Source: VGCC01 sp964495555 (GTDB lineage: Bacteria > Actinomycetota > Actinomycetes > S36-B12). Taken from it: a DNA stretch of 30,919 nt. A program made the position numbers and the translations under genes. The stretch is taken from the NCBI GenBank assembly GCA_964495555.1, contig CAZBWA010000013.1, positions 1 to 30,919 of the forward strand. The letters are read 5' to 3'. Below the pieces are notes generated by a model that made no database searches, had not been told where the DNA came from, and was given only the letters and a program-made list of their open reading frames with translations. Of this stretch, positions 1-8,161 are shown in pieces; within the stretch, counting starts at the first letter, position 1; each line of letters begins with the position of its first letter.

Positions 1-75
1 GCCCCGGTCAAGCCCGCAGAGTTCGTCATCTTCCGCCTGTCGCAGTTCTCCGGCGGCGCTTCGGTTAGCGACTAA
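1..75 (+). CDS. eCIS/phage tail sheath protein, C-terminal fragment
   Basis: Frame 1 is open from the window edge to a TAA at 73-75 and gives 24 residues containing PAEFVIFRLSQ. This resembles the C-terminal strand of contractile sheath subunits, which usually end in a PAEF-[VI]-x-FR-I-xQ-like segment that interlocks neighbouring subunits. The position, 29 bases upstream of a tail tube gene, is the canonical sheath-tube order of eCIS and contractile phage operons. Most of the gene lies outside the window, so its length and N-terminus cannot be judged. The identification rests on this short motif plus context. Confidence 0.75.
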   Translation, partial: APVKPAEFVIFRLSQFSGGASVSD

Positions 76-104
76 GACCCACTTACCCAGATAGGAGTTA
101 GGCA

Positions 105-548
105 ATGGCACTTGTAGGTGGCGACTCACTTACCGCTTTTTCGTTCGAGTTCTCGGTGGACGGCGTGACGATCCCCAACGTCGTCTCCGTCAACAGCATC
201 AAGAAGACCGCGCCGATCATTGAGACCAAGTCGATGACGCCGACGGGTCAGTACGTCAATCAGAAGATGTACGGAACCCATCAGTCGGGTGAGATGAGCA
301 TCACGGTGCTGAACACCGGTGACGCCAGCGTGACCTCGTGGATCATGGATGGCCTGTCCGGAAATCAGTCGTCCGGACGTAAGTCGGCCAAGTTGATCTA
401 CAAGGACACCACAGGTGCGCCGATTACCACGATGGAGTTCGGTCAGGTGCTGGTCAGCGAGGTCGACTACGGCAACACCACCGCAGGTGAACCTAGTGCG
501 ATCCAGATGACCATCACGCTCAGCTTCGTCGAGCTGAAGGTGTCGTAG
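105..548 (+). CDS. eCIS inner tail tube protein (T4 gp19 family)
   Basis: The 147-residue product has the length and beta-rich pattern of gp19-type tube proteins, which stack as hexamers inside the sheath and form the conduit pushed out on contraction. Visible family features are the N-terminal strand with FSFEFSVDG, a central MYGTHQSGEMSITVLN segment, and a C-terminal strand that reads IQMTITLSFVELKV. The ATG is preceded by AGGAG at 93-97 with a seven-base spacer, a strong ribosome binding site that fits a subunit needed in many copies. It follows the sheath gene and precedes the tail assembly gene. A second gp19-like domain occurs in the protein starting at 4483, so this one is likely the bulk tube subunit. 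Confidence 0.88.
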   Translation: MALVGGDSLTAFSFEFSVDGVTIPNVVSVNSIKKTAPIIETKSMTPTGQYVNQKMYGTHQSGEMSITVLNTGDASVTSWIMDGLSGNQSSGRKSAKLIYKDTTGAPITTMEFGQVLVSEVDYGNTTAGEPSAIQMTITLSFVELKVS

Positions 549-558
549 CGGACTGATC

Positions 559-948
559 ATGACCGCGCCAACTGAGACGTTCCAGACGGCGTTCGACTTC
601 GTCCTTCCCCGTGGATACGTCGACGCCAGCGGTGCCATTCATCGCGAAGGCACGATGCGGCTTGCCACCGCGCGCGATGAGTTGATGCCGTTGCTCGATC
701 CCAAGGTGCGTGACAACTCGGCGTTCCTGTCGCTGGTGCTGTTGTCGCGCGTCGTGACGAGACTGGGAACGCTCCCGAGCATTGACGATCAAGTCATGGG
801 CGGGTTGTGGGCGACGGACCTCGCGTTCCTGCAGGACCTTTATCGACAGATCAACTCCGAGGGTCACACGCTCATCGAGGTCACCTGCCCGTCGTGTTCC
901 TCCAATTTCGCGGTGGACCTGGCAGGTGGTGGCCTGGGGGAAGCATGA
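559..948 (+). CDS. eCIS phage-tail-assembly-like protein
   Basis: A 129-residue protein of the small family found just after the tube gene in actinobacterial eCIS operons. The core reads GTMRLATARDELMPLLDP, then a helical stretch with VVTRLG and DLAFLQDLYRQIN, and a short tail with a single CPSC pair followed by NFAVDL. The family is usually called tail assembly protein by analogy with the proteins encoded between tube and tape-measure genes in phages; a chaperone or length-control role is inferred, not shown. Only one CxxC is present, so a complete zinc ribbon would need dimerisation or other ligands. The stop overlaps the next start as ATGA (945-948), indicating translational coupling. Confidence 0.75.
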   Translation: MTAPTETFQTAFDFVLPRGYVDASGAIHREGTMRLATARDELMPLLDPKVRDNSAFLSLVLLSRVVTRLGTLPSIDDQVMGGLWATDLAFLQDLYRQINSEGHTLIEVTCPSCSSNFAVDLAGGGLGEA

Positions 949-1106
949 CGGCCGGGGCCGATGAGCTCTGGGACGAGATCGGATTCCTGGCGTTCCATCT
1001 GAACTGGTCGCTCGACAACCTCCTCGATCTTCCACACGGCCTGCGTCAGCGGCTGGTGGATCAGGCACGAACCCTCGCTCGGGATGGAAGCGCATATGGC
1101 GGATAG
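945..1106 (+). CDS. DUF6760-like small eCIS protein
   Basis: A 53-residue product starting at the ATG embedded in the previous gene's stop (ATGA). The reading frame is open further upstream, but the overlap and the GGGGGAAG just before the ATG favour this start. The sequence has the pattern of the very small eCIS family DUF6760: an acidic start with LWDEIGFLAFHLNWSLD, then a DLPHGLRQRLVDQ helix and a short tail. The function is unknown; in other actinobacterial clusters it sits between tail assembly and LysM/spike genes, as here. The end of this gene overlaps the start of the next by 11 bases. Confidence 0.7.
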   Translation: MTAGADELWDEIGFLAFHLNWSLDNLLDLPHGLRQRLVDQARTLARDGSAYGG

Positions 1107-4100
1107 CGACGCCCCCGAGAACAAGGGGTGGAAGGGTCCCTACCGCGGGGACTTCCTTTCCCTCGCGCCACTGCGTCCGCTGCTCACGCCCATGGCGACG
1201 AGCGTCGAGGCAGCGGAGGCATACACGGTCACCCGCCGTCCGACGGGAATCGCCCAAGGGACCCTCGCCCACGGAAGGTTCTCGAACTTCACCGGGGTCA
1301 TGCGCACCTCGCGCGCCGTTCCCGCCCACAGGCCCACCCCTCCCTCGCCCGTGTCTCTCACGGAAAGCGGGGGTGTGCCGATCCCCGAGAACCCGTGGGA
1401 TTCCGATGACTCCATCGAGGCGTCGACGTCGGACTCTCGCCCTGTCTCGATTGCACCGGTCCTGCCGGCCCGGACCCCGACACCGCGCCCGGCCTCCCGG
1501 GGAACCCGTCCCGCCACACCGCGCGGAGCCGCTCCACGAAGGGCCATGACCCCTGCCGACCGCCGGGTCCAGCGTCCGGCAACGCCCATGGCCCCCACGC
1601 CGCCGCCCGATCTGGCGACCCCCGCGAACGTCACGATCACGCCCGAGGGGCAGGTGCTCACCAATCGTCTGCGCATGCGGGGAGGTCAGCCACCCGTCGA
1701 GGCAGTTCCGTCCACACCGACCGAACCCACACCGCCCCCACCCGCGCCGTCCACACAGACGCCGGCTCTCCCGCCCGCTCCCGCGGAGAGCCTGCCCGTG
1801 ACCGCACCTGCCACAACCCCGCCACCGCCCCAGCGTCGCTCCCTCAGCACCCGCCATCGCGGGCAGCCGCCCCTCGTGAGCGACGCAGGTTCGACACTGC
1901 CGTCGCAGGAAACTCCGGCGGAAGTCACCGCTCCCCGCACGGAGAAGGCCCCCTCCACCAGGTCTCGTCGCGTGACGCAATCGCCCGATACCCCCGCGTC
2001 TGCGCCCGCATCCGCACCCACGCAGGCCACGTCACCGACACCCGCTCCCTCACCCCCGACGTCGTCTGCGGCTGCGACGACGAGCACCCCGGTCGTGCAA
2101 CGCCGAGCCACGGCGACTCCGGACAGTGCATCTACTCCTGCGCCCACGACGACGCCCATCGCTGTCCCGGAGGTCGCGGCCAGCGCCGCGCCATCGACCG
2201 CAACGACGCCTTCAGTTCCCCCAACATCGCCCGATATTCCTGTCGTGCGACCCACCGTTCAGCGCCGGGCGACGGGTACGCCGGTTCCCACGCCACCAGC
2301 GCCGACCGTGGCCACGCCCGCCCCGCGACGCGTGAATCCCGCATCGGCATCGGCACCCACATCCACGTCGCCCCAGCGGGCCTCGGGCCCGGTGACCATC
2401 CCCACTGTCCAGGAGTCCGTCTCCCCGAAACCCGCACCGACACCGGAGTCGCCGTCCATCAGCACAGCGCCGCCGCCGCTCGCATCCGCGAACCCGGCAG
2501 CCACGACGACGAGCCCGGTGACATCACCCCAGGCACCTCCCGCGTCACCGTCACTGTCGGGCGTCCGCGCCACTGCGCCAGCACCCGCGGGGTCCGCGAC
2601 CACTCCGGCAGCCGAATCGTCGCCGGCATCTACGCCCTTGCCATCCACTGCACCGGTCGCACCGACTCGGGCGGCCGCTCGGACTGCGGCACCGGAGTCG
2701 GCCACGTCGGATGCCCTTCCCACCGTCACACCGCGTGAGACCACGACAGTCTCGAACTCATCGGGCCCGTCGCGTCCTTCGAGCCCTTCGCAACCACGCG
2801 CGCGTCGGGAAGTAACGGACCCCACCCCAGCGCCGCGCCCCGCCGGTCCGGGCGTCGCCGCCCCGAGCCCCGTCTCCGGGACTCCGGCTGCGCAGTCACC
2901 GTCGTCATCCGTTCGCGCGGATGCAACCCCCTCGCCACGCACAGACGCGAGCCCATCACCCGTGGTGACTCCCGCACCATCTCAGAGCACCAGCGTCACC
3001 GACTCCCCGTCGACCTCGACGTCCGCGGCTCCCACGCGGCAGGGAGCCACCGCTCCGAGATCGTTCGAGGTTCCGGGGGACGACGCCGTGTCGGCCCGAG
3101 ATACCCGAGCAGCGGGCGTGACCATCCCCCGCATCGAGGAACCGCCGACTCCATCTCTCACCGCACCTCCATCGATCTCACCCCCGTCGACTGCGACCCC
3201 TGGGGCAGCCTCAGCCCCGCCCGTCACCCAGCGACGTGCGAGGACGACGTCACCGCAGGCGTCCAATCCCGTGGCACCGACACCGACGTCCCCACCGTCG
3301 TCACGGCCCGCGACACCTGTCGCTGCCGTGAACGACGCGCAACCTGTGATCGATCGAGCGATGAGACCCGTTGTCACGGCCTCGAGCACGAATGCCACGC
3401 GCCCCTCCCTTGCATCTCCCGCTCCGCTGGATGCACGCGGAACTGCCGGTGTCCCCATCGTCGATGCGAGTCCACACTCGGCAGCGAATCCAGCACCGGT
3501 ACCCGCGGGCGTCACCCAGCGGCGCGCCTCGGGCACTCCCAGCCCTACGAGCAGCGCGAGCCCGCCGGAAGTCTCGGAGGAATCGGTGCGGGTCCCGCGC
3601 GATGTGCAGGAGGCGGTCGCGCAGGTCACCGGACACCGCCCAGAGGAAGTCACGGTGCGACGAGGCCCGGAGGTGAATCGCACGGCCGCACGCATCGCCG
3701 CGGATTCCTATGCGACCGAGGGCGTCGTGCACCTCCCAGGGACCGCGCCGCTGACATCGGACCGTTCCCGCAGACTCCTCGCACACGAACTGACCCACGT
3801 GGTGCAGCAGAAGTCAGGCACCGCACCCACACACGAGATCTCCCACGCCGGACGTGAGGCAGAGAAGCAGGCACTGAGCGCGGAGACGGCACTCACCGCA
3901 GGAATCGCGCTCAGCGCACCGTCGACGGCCGGAAGCCGTCCGACGGTGGCGCGTTCGACATCGCCTCTCTCGCCCGAGCGCGCAGTGTCGCTCCCGCGCA
4001 CGACAGCGCGTCAGCCGCAGCCGCGCCCGCGCGTACCAGCACAGTCCGCGCGTCCCTCCTCGACGACGAGCGGGGAGGAGCACGAGTCTTCGCCGACCAC

Positions 4101-4479
4101 GAATTCCCGTTCGGCGACATCACCGCGTGCTGCGACTCCGACTCGGACACCGCCGCCCGCACCGACACCCCCTCAGGTGGAGACCACGCCTCCTGCCACG
4201 CCCGTCCAACGCAAGGCTTCCCAGGGACCGCCGACGGTCCCCACCAAGCCGCTGGATGACAACGCTGCCGGCGACTCCTCGGGGCGTTCGAGCAGCAGCA
4301 AGGCCCATACCCCCCGTCCCAGCAGCGGTTCCGCCGCGAACGCTCCGCAGGACACGGCTACCGATGACGCGTGGTTACAGCGTCATGCACATGCTCTGTA
4401 TCCGCATATCCGGTATCTCCTGCGCAATGAGTTCCTCCTTGACCGGGAGAGACGCGGTCGACTCATGAGGGATGATTGA
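1096..4479 (+). CDS. Giant DUF4157 (HELTH) eCIS protein with Pro/Ala/Ser/Thr-rich body
   Basis: A 1127-residue protein in four parts. Residues about 10-80 form an ordered head (PYRGDFLSLAPLRPLL, then FSNFTGVM). About 80-830 is a Pro/Ala/Ser/Thr low-complexity body carrying scattered QRR-type motifs. About 831-906 is a DUF4157 domain ending in HELTHVVQQ, with the metal-binding HELTH at 897-901. The tail is again low complexity and ends in a helical segment LYPHIRYLLRNEFLLDRERR. DUF4157 is a hallmark of eCIS loci and carries a zinc-peptidase-like HExxH; proposed roles include cargo processing or loading, none proven here. The ATG at 1096 is chosen over 1084 because GGAAG lies five bases ahead of it. 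Most of the length is probably disordered. No toxin domain is recognised. Confidence 0.85.
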   Translation: MADSDAPENKGWKGPYRGDFLSLAPLRPLLTPMATSVEAAEAYTVTRRPTGIAQGTLAHGRFSNFTGVMRTSRAVPAHRPTPPSPVSLTESGGVPIPENPWDSDDSIEASTSDSRPVSIAPVLPARTPTPRPASRGTRPATPRGAAPRRAMTPADRRVQRPATPMAPTPPPDLATPANVTITPEGQVLTNRLRMRGGQPPVEAVPSTPTEPTPPPPAPSTQTPALPPAPAESLPVTAPATTPPPPQRRSLSTRHRGQPPLVSDAGSTLPSQETPAEVTAPRTEKAPSTRSRRVTQSPDTPASAPASAPTQATSPTPAPSPPTSSAAATTSTPVVQRRATATPDSASTPAPTTTPIAVPEVAASAAPSTATTPSVPPTSPDIPVVRPTVQRRATGTPVPTPPAPTVATPAPRRVNPASASAPTSTSPQRASGPVTIPTVQESVSPKPAPTPESPSISTAPPPLASANPAATTTSPVTSPQAPPASPSLSGVRATAPAPAGSATTPAAESSPASTPLPSTAPVAPTRAAARTAAPESATSDALPTVTPRETTTVSNSSGPSRPSSPSQPRARREVTDPTPAPRPAGPGVAAPSPVSGTPAAQSPSSSVRADATPSPRTDASPSPVVTPAPSQSTSVTDSPSTSTSAAPTRQGATAPRSFEVPGDDAVSARDTRAAGVTIPRIEEPPTPSLTAPPSISPPSTATPGAASAPPVTQRRARTTSPQASNPVAPTPTSPPSSRPATPVAAVNDAQPVIDRAMRPVVTASSTNATRPSLASPAPLDARGTAGVPIVDASPHSAANPAPVPAGVTQRRASGTPSPTSSASPPEVSEESVRVPRDVQEAVAQVTGHRPEEVTVRRGPEVNRTAARIAADSYATEGVVHLPGTAPLTSDRSRRLLAHELTHVVQQKSGTAPTHEISHAGREAEKQALSAETALTAGIALSAPSTAGSRPTVARSTSPLSPERAVSLPRTTARQPQPRPRVPAQSARPSSTTSGEEHESSPTTNSRSATSPRAATPTRTPPPAPTPPQVETTPPATPVQRKASQGPPTVPTKPLDDNAAGDSSGRSSSSKAHTPRPSSGSAANAPQDTATDDAWLQRHAHALYPHIRYLLRNEFLLDRERRGRLMRDD

Positions 4480-4482
4480 TCG

Positions 4483-5889
4483 ATGTCCCAGTCCCCCGCC
4501 CCCTTCGATCCGGAGTACACGGCGACGAACTTCGTCGGGTTCTCCCTCAGCGTTGATCTCATCGCCGCTGATCGCACGCTCGGTGCCAACTGGCAGTCGA
4601 TCAACATGGGCTCGATGAGTTTGGGGTCCCAGGATCTCTATCCAGGCGGCTTCAGCCGCTCCCGCTTCCAGATGATCGGTGACCTCACCTACGAGAACGT
4701 CACCCTCTCCCGTCCCTGGACCCCGGACCAGTCGGGCTGGATCCCGCAGTGGTTCGCGGCGGCCTCGGACCAAGGTCCGTCAAGCGTGTCGATCGCGATC
4801 AACTACCTCGACGTGCGCGGGACGTTGCAGCAGGCGGTCTACAACTTCCGGGACGCCTACCCGGTGTCCTGGACCCAGCCGAGCTTCTACGCCGGCGCAG
4901 GATCCGAGTTCAGCACCGAGTCCCTCACCTTCAGCCACTCGGGATTCGTGACCAGCGACAACCTCACCCCGGGCATCGACGAGCCCGAGGCCGTCGAGCC
5001 CTTCCGTCTCGTCGTGATGCCCGGAGGTGCGGACAACCCGATGTCCAGCGCACTCTCGACGATGACGAGTTGGACCGTCGCCGGCGACGCAGCCGCCTAC
5101 AGCGCGACCAGTCTGGTCGCGGCCGCCTCGGATGCGCAGTCGAAGGGCATCAGCATGGTGGCTGGGGCGCTGCCCGCGATCACCTTCTGGGTTCCCCCGT
5201 CCAGTATCTCGGTGAGCAAACAGGGTGGCTGGGGTCAGGCCGACCAGGTTCCCGACGCGATCGGTTCGGGGCCCGTGCAGTGGCTCGGCACGAATCCCCT
5301 CAACATCGAGTTCGACTACATCCTCGACAGCACGATGTCCGACTCCCGCCAGGGAGGCGTGTCCCAGGCCAGCTCCGTGCTCCCCGACGTGGAGCGGCTC
5401 CTGGCCCTGATGGAGGTCGACCCGCTCATGGCGGTGATGGGTGTCGGCACGTCGCCGATGGTCATGGTCCTGTGGGGCGACTTCACCTCCCCCGTCAGCT
5501 ACGTACAGAACGTCACCGCGGAGTTCACGCAGTTCGATCCGAGCGGACGACCGACCCGGGCCACCGGCCACATTCAGATCACGCAGTACCCGCCGACCTC
5601 GCTGCCCACGAACCCGACGTCCGGCGGTGACCTCCCACGACGCAGTCAAGAGGTGTACTACGGAGACCAACTGGCTCACGTGGCATTCCGCGCATACAAG
5701 AACCCCGCCTACTGGCGGGACCTGGCCACGTCGAACAAGATCACTGATCCACTTCGCGTAAAGGCGGGTTCCCGACTTCTCGTGCCCGATCGCGCAGCCC
5801 TTCCCCGGCGTGGTGAGTCCGGTCGGACCGTGGGCCCCACCCCCACACCGGGTAATCCGCGCGGAACGCCGCGCACGAGCGGGTCATGA
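4483..5889 (+). CDS. Fused gp19-like tube domain plus eCIS LysM tube-initiator protein
   Basis: The 468-residue product joins modules that are usually separate. Residues about 12-165 match a gp19-type tube protein: FVGFSLSVDLI near the start, NVTLSRPW, then AYPVSWTQPSFYAGAGSEFSTES written here in two pieces (AYPVSWTQPSF and SEFSTESLTFSHSGF). Residues about 210-375 resemble the Afp7/Pvc7-type tube-baseplate protein (ITFWVPPSSI, NIEFDYILDS, DVERLLALM). A LysM-like module follows at about 385-435 (YYGDQLAHVAFRAYKNPAYWRDLA), then a Pro/Gly-rich tail. The expected role is to join tube, spike and baseplate. It starts three bases after the DUF4157 gene's stop and ends in an ATGA overlap with the spike gene. 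Confidence 0.82.
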   Translation: MSQSPAPFDPEYTATNFVGFSLSVDLIAADRTLGANWQSINMGSMSLGSQDLYPGGFSRSRFQMIGDLTYENVTLSRPWTPDQSGWIPQWFAAASDQGPSSVSIAINYLDVRGTLQQAVYNFRDAYPVSWTQPSFYAGAGSEFSTESLTFSHSGFVTSDNLTPGIDEPEAVEPFRLVVMPGGADNPMSSALSTMTSWTVAGDAAAYSATSLVAAASDAQSKGISMVAGALPAITFWVPPSSISVSKQGGWGQADQVPDAIGSGPVQWLGTNPLNIEFDYILDSTMSDSRQGGVSQASSVLPDVERLLALMEVDPLMAVMGVGTSPMVMVLWGDFTSPVSYVQNVTAEFTQFDPSGRPTRATGHIQITQYPPTSLPTNPTSGGDLPRRSQEVYYGDQLAHVAFRAYKNPAYWRDLATSNKITDPLRVKAGSRLLVPDRAALPRRGESGRTVGPTPTPGNPRGTPRTSGS

Positions 5890-7727
5890 GCCTCGGGCCC
5901 GCAGGGGATCTCAGTCTTCGGCTCTTCGTCGACGACCTCCCCGTGCTGCCCACCGTGTCGAATCAGATTCGACGGATCCAGGTCGACGCGCAGGTGAACC
6001 TCCCAGCGATGTGCGAGGTGGAATTCGCCGATCCCTTCTTCCTCCTCGTCGAGGAGGCCGGGCTCGCCATCGGGAACCTGATGGAGATCCGCGCGGTAGT
6101 CGGGGACAACCCCGTGGGCGAAGTCGTGTTCTCCGGGCAGGTCGAGACCGTCGAAGTCGGATTCGAGAAGGTCTCGGGGCGCGTGAGCAGGGTGCGTGCC
6201 TATGACGCCGGTCATCGCATGCTTCATGGAATGAACACCAAGGGCTACCCGATGATGATGTATCCCGAAATCGCGGAGATGATCGGGCTCGAACACGAGA
6301 TCCCGACCGTCGCGGTCCCCTATCCGACCGTCTATCCCATGACAGTCCAGTCCAATGAATCCGACTGGGACTTTCTCGTCCGACTCGCGCGCGAGATCGG
6401 ATACGTGGTCTACGTGGCCGTCGATCCCGTCGCCGGTATCCCCACGCTCATGTTCGCTCCACAGACCCCCGCCGAGACGGCGCCGCCGCCCGTCCCGGGT
6501 GTGGAGATCTCACCTCTATCCTTCGATGTCGGCGACGAGCGCATTCTCAACCTCAAGGCTTCCGTGTCCGGCGCGGGCATCACCGCTGTGTCCTCGGCAC
6601 GCGGATGGGACCAAACACTGGGCATGCCAGGCATGGGCGAGGGCCCGACGATTGGCGATAGCTCCCTCAACCTCGTCCTACCCGAGGTTCTGGGCGCCGA
6701 ACTCGGCGGGGCGAACCAGAACGTGAATTTCACGCGCTTCGCACAGAACGAGATGCAGGCGGAGGCGGCGAGTGAAGGTCTCGCCTTCCGGATGTCCGGG
6801 GCCTACGCGAACGTCGAGATCACGATGCGCGGCAATCCGTTCTGCATGCCCAGCAGAGCATTGGGCCTGAGCGAGGCAGGTGTCCTCACCGGTGAGTACA
6901 CGATCACCGCCGCAACGCACACGTTCATCCCCAACCAGTACGGCTACCGCACGCATGTGGTGTGCAGCGGAATGGAGGATCGGACACTCGCCGGGTTACA
7001 GGGTGCCGCCGAGCCCCGCACCACGAGCAAGCTCCATGGCGTGTATCCCGCCATCGTCACGGACTCCGAGGATCCCGAGCAGTTGGGGCGCGTCCTGCTG
7101 AGCTTCCCCTGGCTCGACCCGCTCTACGTCAGCAACTGGGCGCGGGTGGTCCAGGCGGGCGCGGGCGAGGTCATGGGCATGCAGATCATCCCCGAGCCAC
7201 TCGACGAGGTGCTCGTCGCCTTCGGGAATGGCCAGCTCGACTCGCCCTACGTCCTCGGTGGCCTCTACAACCTCGAGCGTCAACCCGGCGTCCCCTGGGA
7301 GGAAGCGGTCGAGGGCGTCCCCGTGATCCGCGGGTTCACCTCGCGACTGGGCAATCAACTCCTCTTCATGGACGATCCGGAGACCCCCGGGGTGGTCATC
7401 AACACCACCATGGGCGCCTCGACCCTCATCCGCCTCTCCCCCGAGACCGGCATCGAGATCATCACGGTCGAGGGGCAGCCCATCGTCATCACGAGCGCCT
7501 CGGACGTCACGGTGAACTCGGAGGGGGCCGTCGTGGTCAATTCCGCCGCGGTCGAGATAAACGGCGAGGGGGATGTGTCCATCAGCGCGGAGGGTGCGAT
7601 CGAGATCACCGCGGGTGGGGAGATCGCGATCTCCGCCGCCTCGGTCAATATCGAGGCCGAGGCGGACGCCTCTATCGTGGCGCCCGCGGTCGACGTGACC
7701 GGCGGCATTGTGAACCTGGGAGCCTGA
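5886..7727 (+). CDS. VgrG-like spike/baseplate hub protein
   Basis: A 613-residue protein with the gp27/gp5-like VgrG architecture. Residues about 10-350 match the gpD/gp27-like hub (FVDDLPVLP, NESDWDFLVRLAREIGYVVYV). Residues about 382-465 match the gp5/gpV OB-fold (GVYPAIVTDSEDPEQLGRV, SNWARVV, EVLVAFGNG, SPYVLGGLYN). From about 495 to the end is a repetitive Val/Ile/Ser/Glu tail consistent with a triple-stranded beta-helix needle. It forms the trimeric tip that pierces the target envelope. No extra effector domain follows the needle and no PAAR protein is encoded in this window, so the tip is either bare or capped from elsewhere. The start is set by the ATGA overlap with the LysM gene. Confidence 0.9.
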   Translation: MSLGPAGDLSLRLFVDDLPVLPTVSNQIRRIQVDAQVNLPAMCEVEFADPFFLLVEEAGLAIGNLMEIRAVVGDNPVGEVVFSGQVETVEVGFEKVSGRVSRVRAYDAGHRMLHGMNTKGYPMMMYPEIAEMIGLEHEIPTVAVPYPTVYPMTVQSNESDWDFLVRLAREIGYVVYVAVDPVAGIPTLMFAPQTPAETAPPPVPGVEISPLSFDVGDERILNLKASVSGAGITAVSSARGWDQTLGMPGMGEGPTIGDSSLNLVLPEVLGAELGGANQNVNFTRFAQNEMQAEAASEGLAFRMSGAYANVEITMRGNPFCMPSRALGLSEAGVLTGEYTITAATHTFIPNQYGYRTHVVCSGMEDRTLAGLQGAAEPRTTSKLHGVYPAIVTDSEDPEQLGRVLLSFPWLDPLYVSNWARVVQAGAGEVMGMQIIPEPLDEVLVAFGNGQLDSPYVLGGLYNLERQPGVPWEEAVEGVPVIRGFTSRLGNQLLFMDDPETPGVVINTTMGASTLIRLSPETGIEIITVEGQPIVITSASDVTVNSEGAVVVNSAAVEINGEGDVSISAEGAIEITAGGEIAISAASVNIEAEADASIVAPAVDVTGGIVNLGA

Positions 7728-7729
7728 CC

Positions 7730-8161
7730 ATGGGACTCACCGACTTCATCGGGCAGGGGGTGGCCTATCCCCTGCGCTTCGACGAGCGGGGGCGCCTCGG
7801 TCTCGTGGGTGGTTCCGCCAACGTGGAGCGCGCGATCGCCCTCATCATCGGCACCGCGTATGGCGAACGCCCGATGCGCCCCGAGTTCGGCTGCGGGATC
7901 CATGCCCTGGTCTTCGAGACGCCGTCCCCGGAACTGTCCACGCAGATCCAGGCCCAGGTGACCGCCTCCCTCAAGCGATGGGAGCCACGGATCGACGTGG
8001 TCACGGTGTCCGTGAAGTTCGACAACGACAACACGACGGCCAACATCATGGTGACGTATCGCCTGAAGGACACCTACGACGTGCGCAACCTGCTTGTTCC
8101 CTTCTACCTGATCCCCAATGACGACGATGCGCAGCCGCAGCTACCCCAGGAGTCATCGTGA
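7730..8161 (+). CDS. gp25/GPW-like baseplate wedge protein
   Basis: The 143-residue product has the gp25-like (GPW) pattern: YPLRFDERGRLGLVGG, then NVERAIALIIGTAYGERPMRPEFGC written here as NVERAIALIIGT and GERPMRPEFGCGIHALVFE, and a C-terminal strand with MVTYRLK. gp25-like proteins are the most conserved wedge component of contractile tails and also occur in type VI secretion; the ERPMRPEFG loop nucleates sheath assembly on the baseplate. The frame is open far upstream, but the ATG two bases after the spike gene's stop, with GGGAG about eight bases ahead, is the convincing start. Its stop overlaps the next GTG start (GTGA). Confidence 0.92.
   Translation: MGLTDFIGQGVAYPLRFDERGRLGLVGGSANVERAIALIIGTAYGERPMRPEFGCGIHALVFETPSPELSTQIQAQVTASLKRWEPRIDVVTVSVKFDNDNTTANIMVTYRLKDTYDVRNLLVPFYLIPNDDDAQPQLPQESS

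Noticed and set aside
520..1980. Long minus-strand open frame (486 codons) opposite the assembly and DUF4157 genes
   Set aside because: Arg/Gly/His-rich translation without domain pattern; it is explained by GC-rich codon bias opposite well-supported genes.
2259..3695. Several minus-strand frames rich in Gly/Ala/Val opposite the DUF4157 protein
   Set aside because: They are the reverse complement of Pro/Ser/Thr/Ala codons in the low-complexity body and have no independent start signals.
3900..4479. Toxin domain at the C-terminus of the DUF4157 protein
   Set aside because: The region after HELTHVVQQ is low complexity apart from a short helical end; there is no catalytic motif.
6962..7729. 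Upstream extension of the gp25-like gene
   Set aside because: It runs out of frame through the spike gene, is Arg/Gly-rich, and the gp25 family starts at the ATG at 7730.
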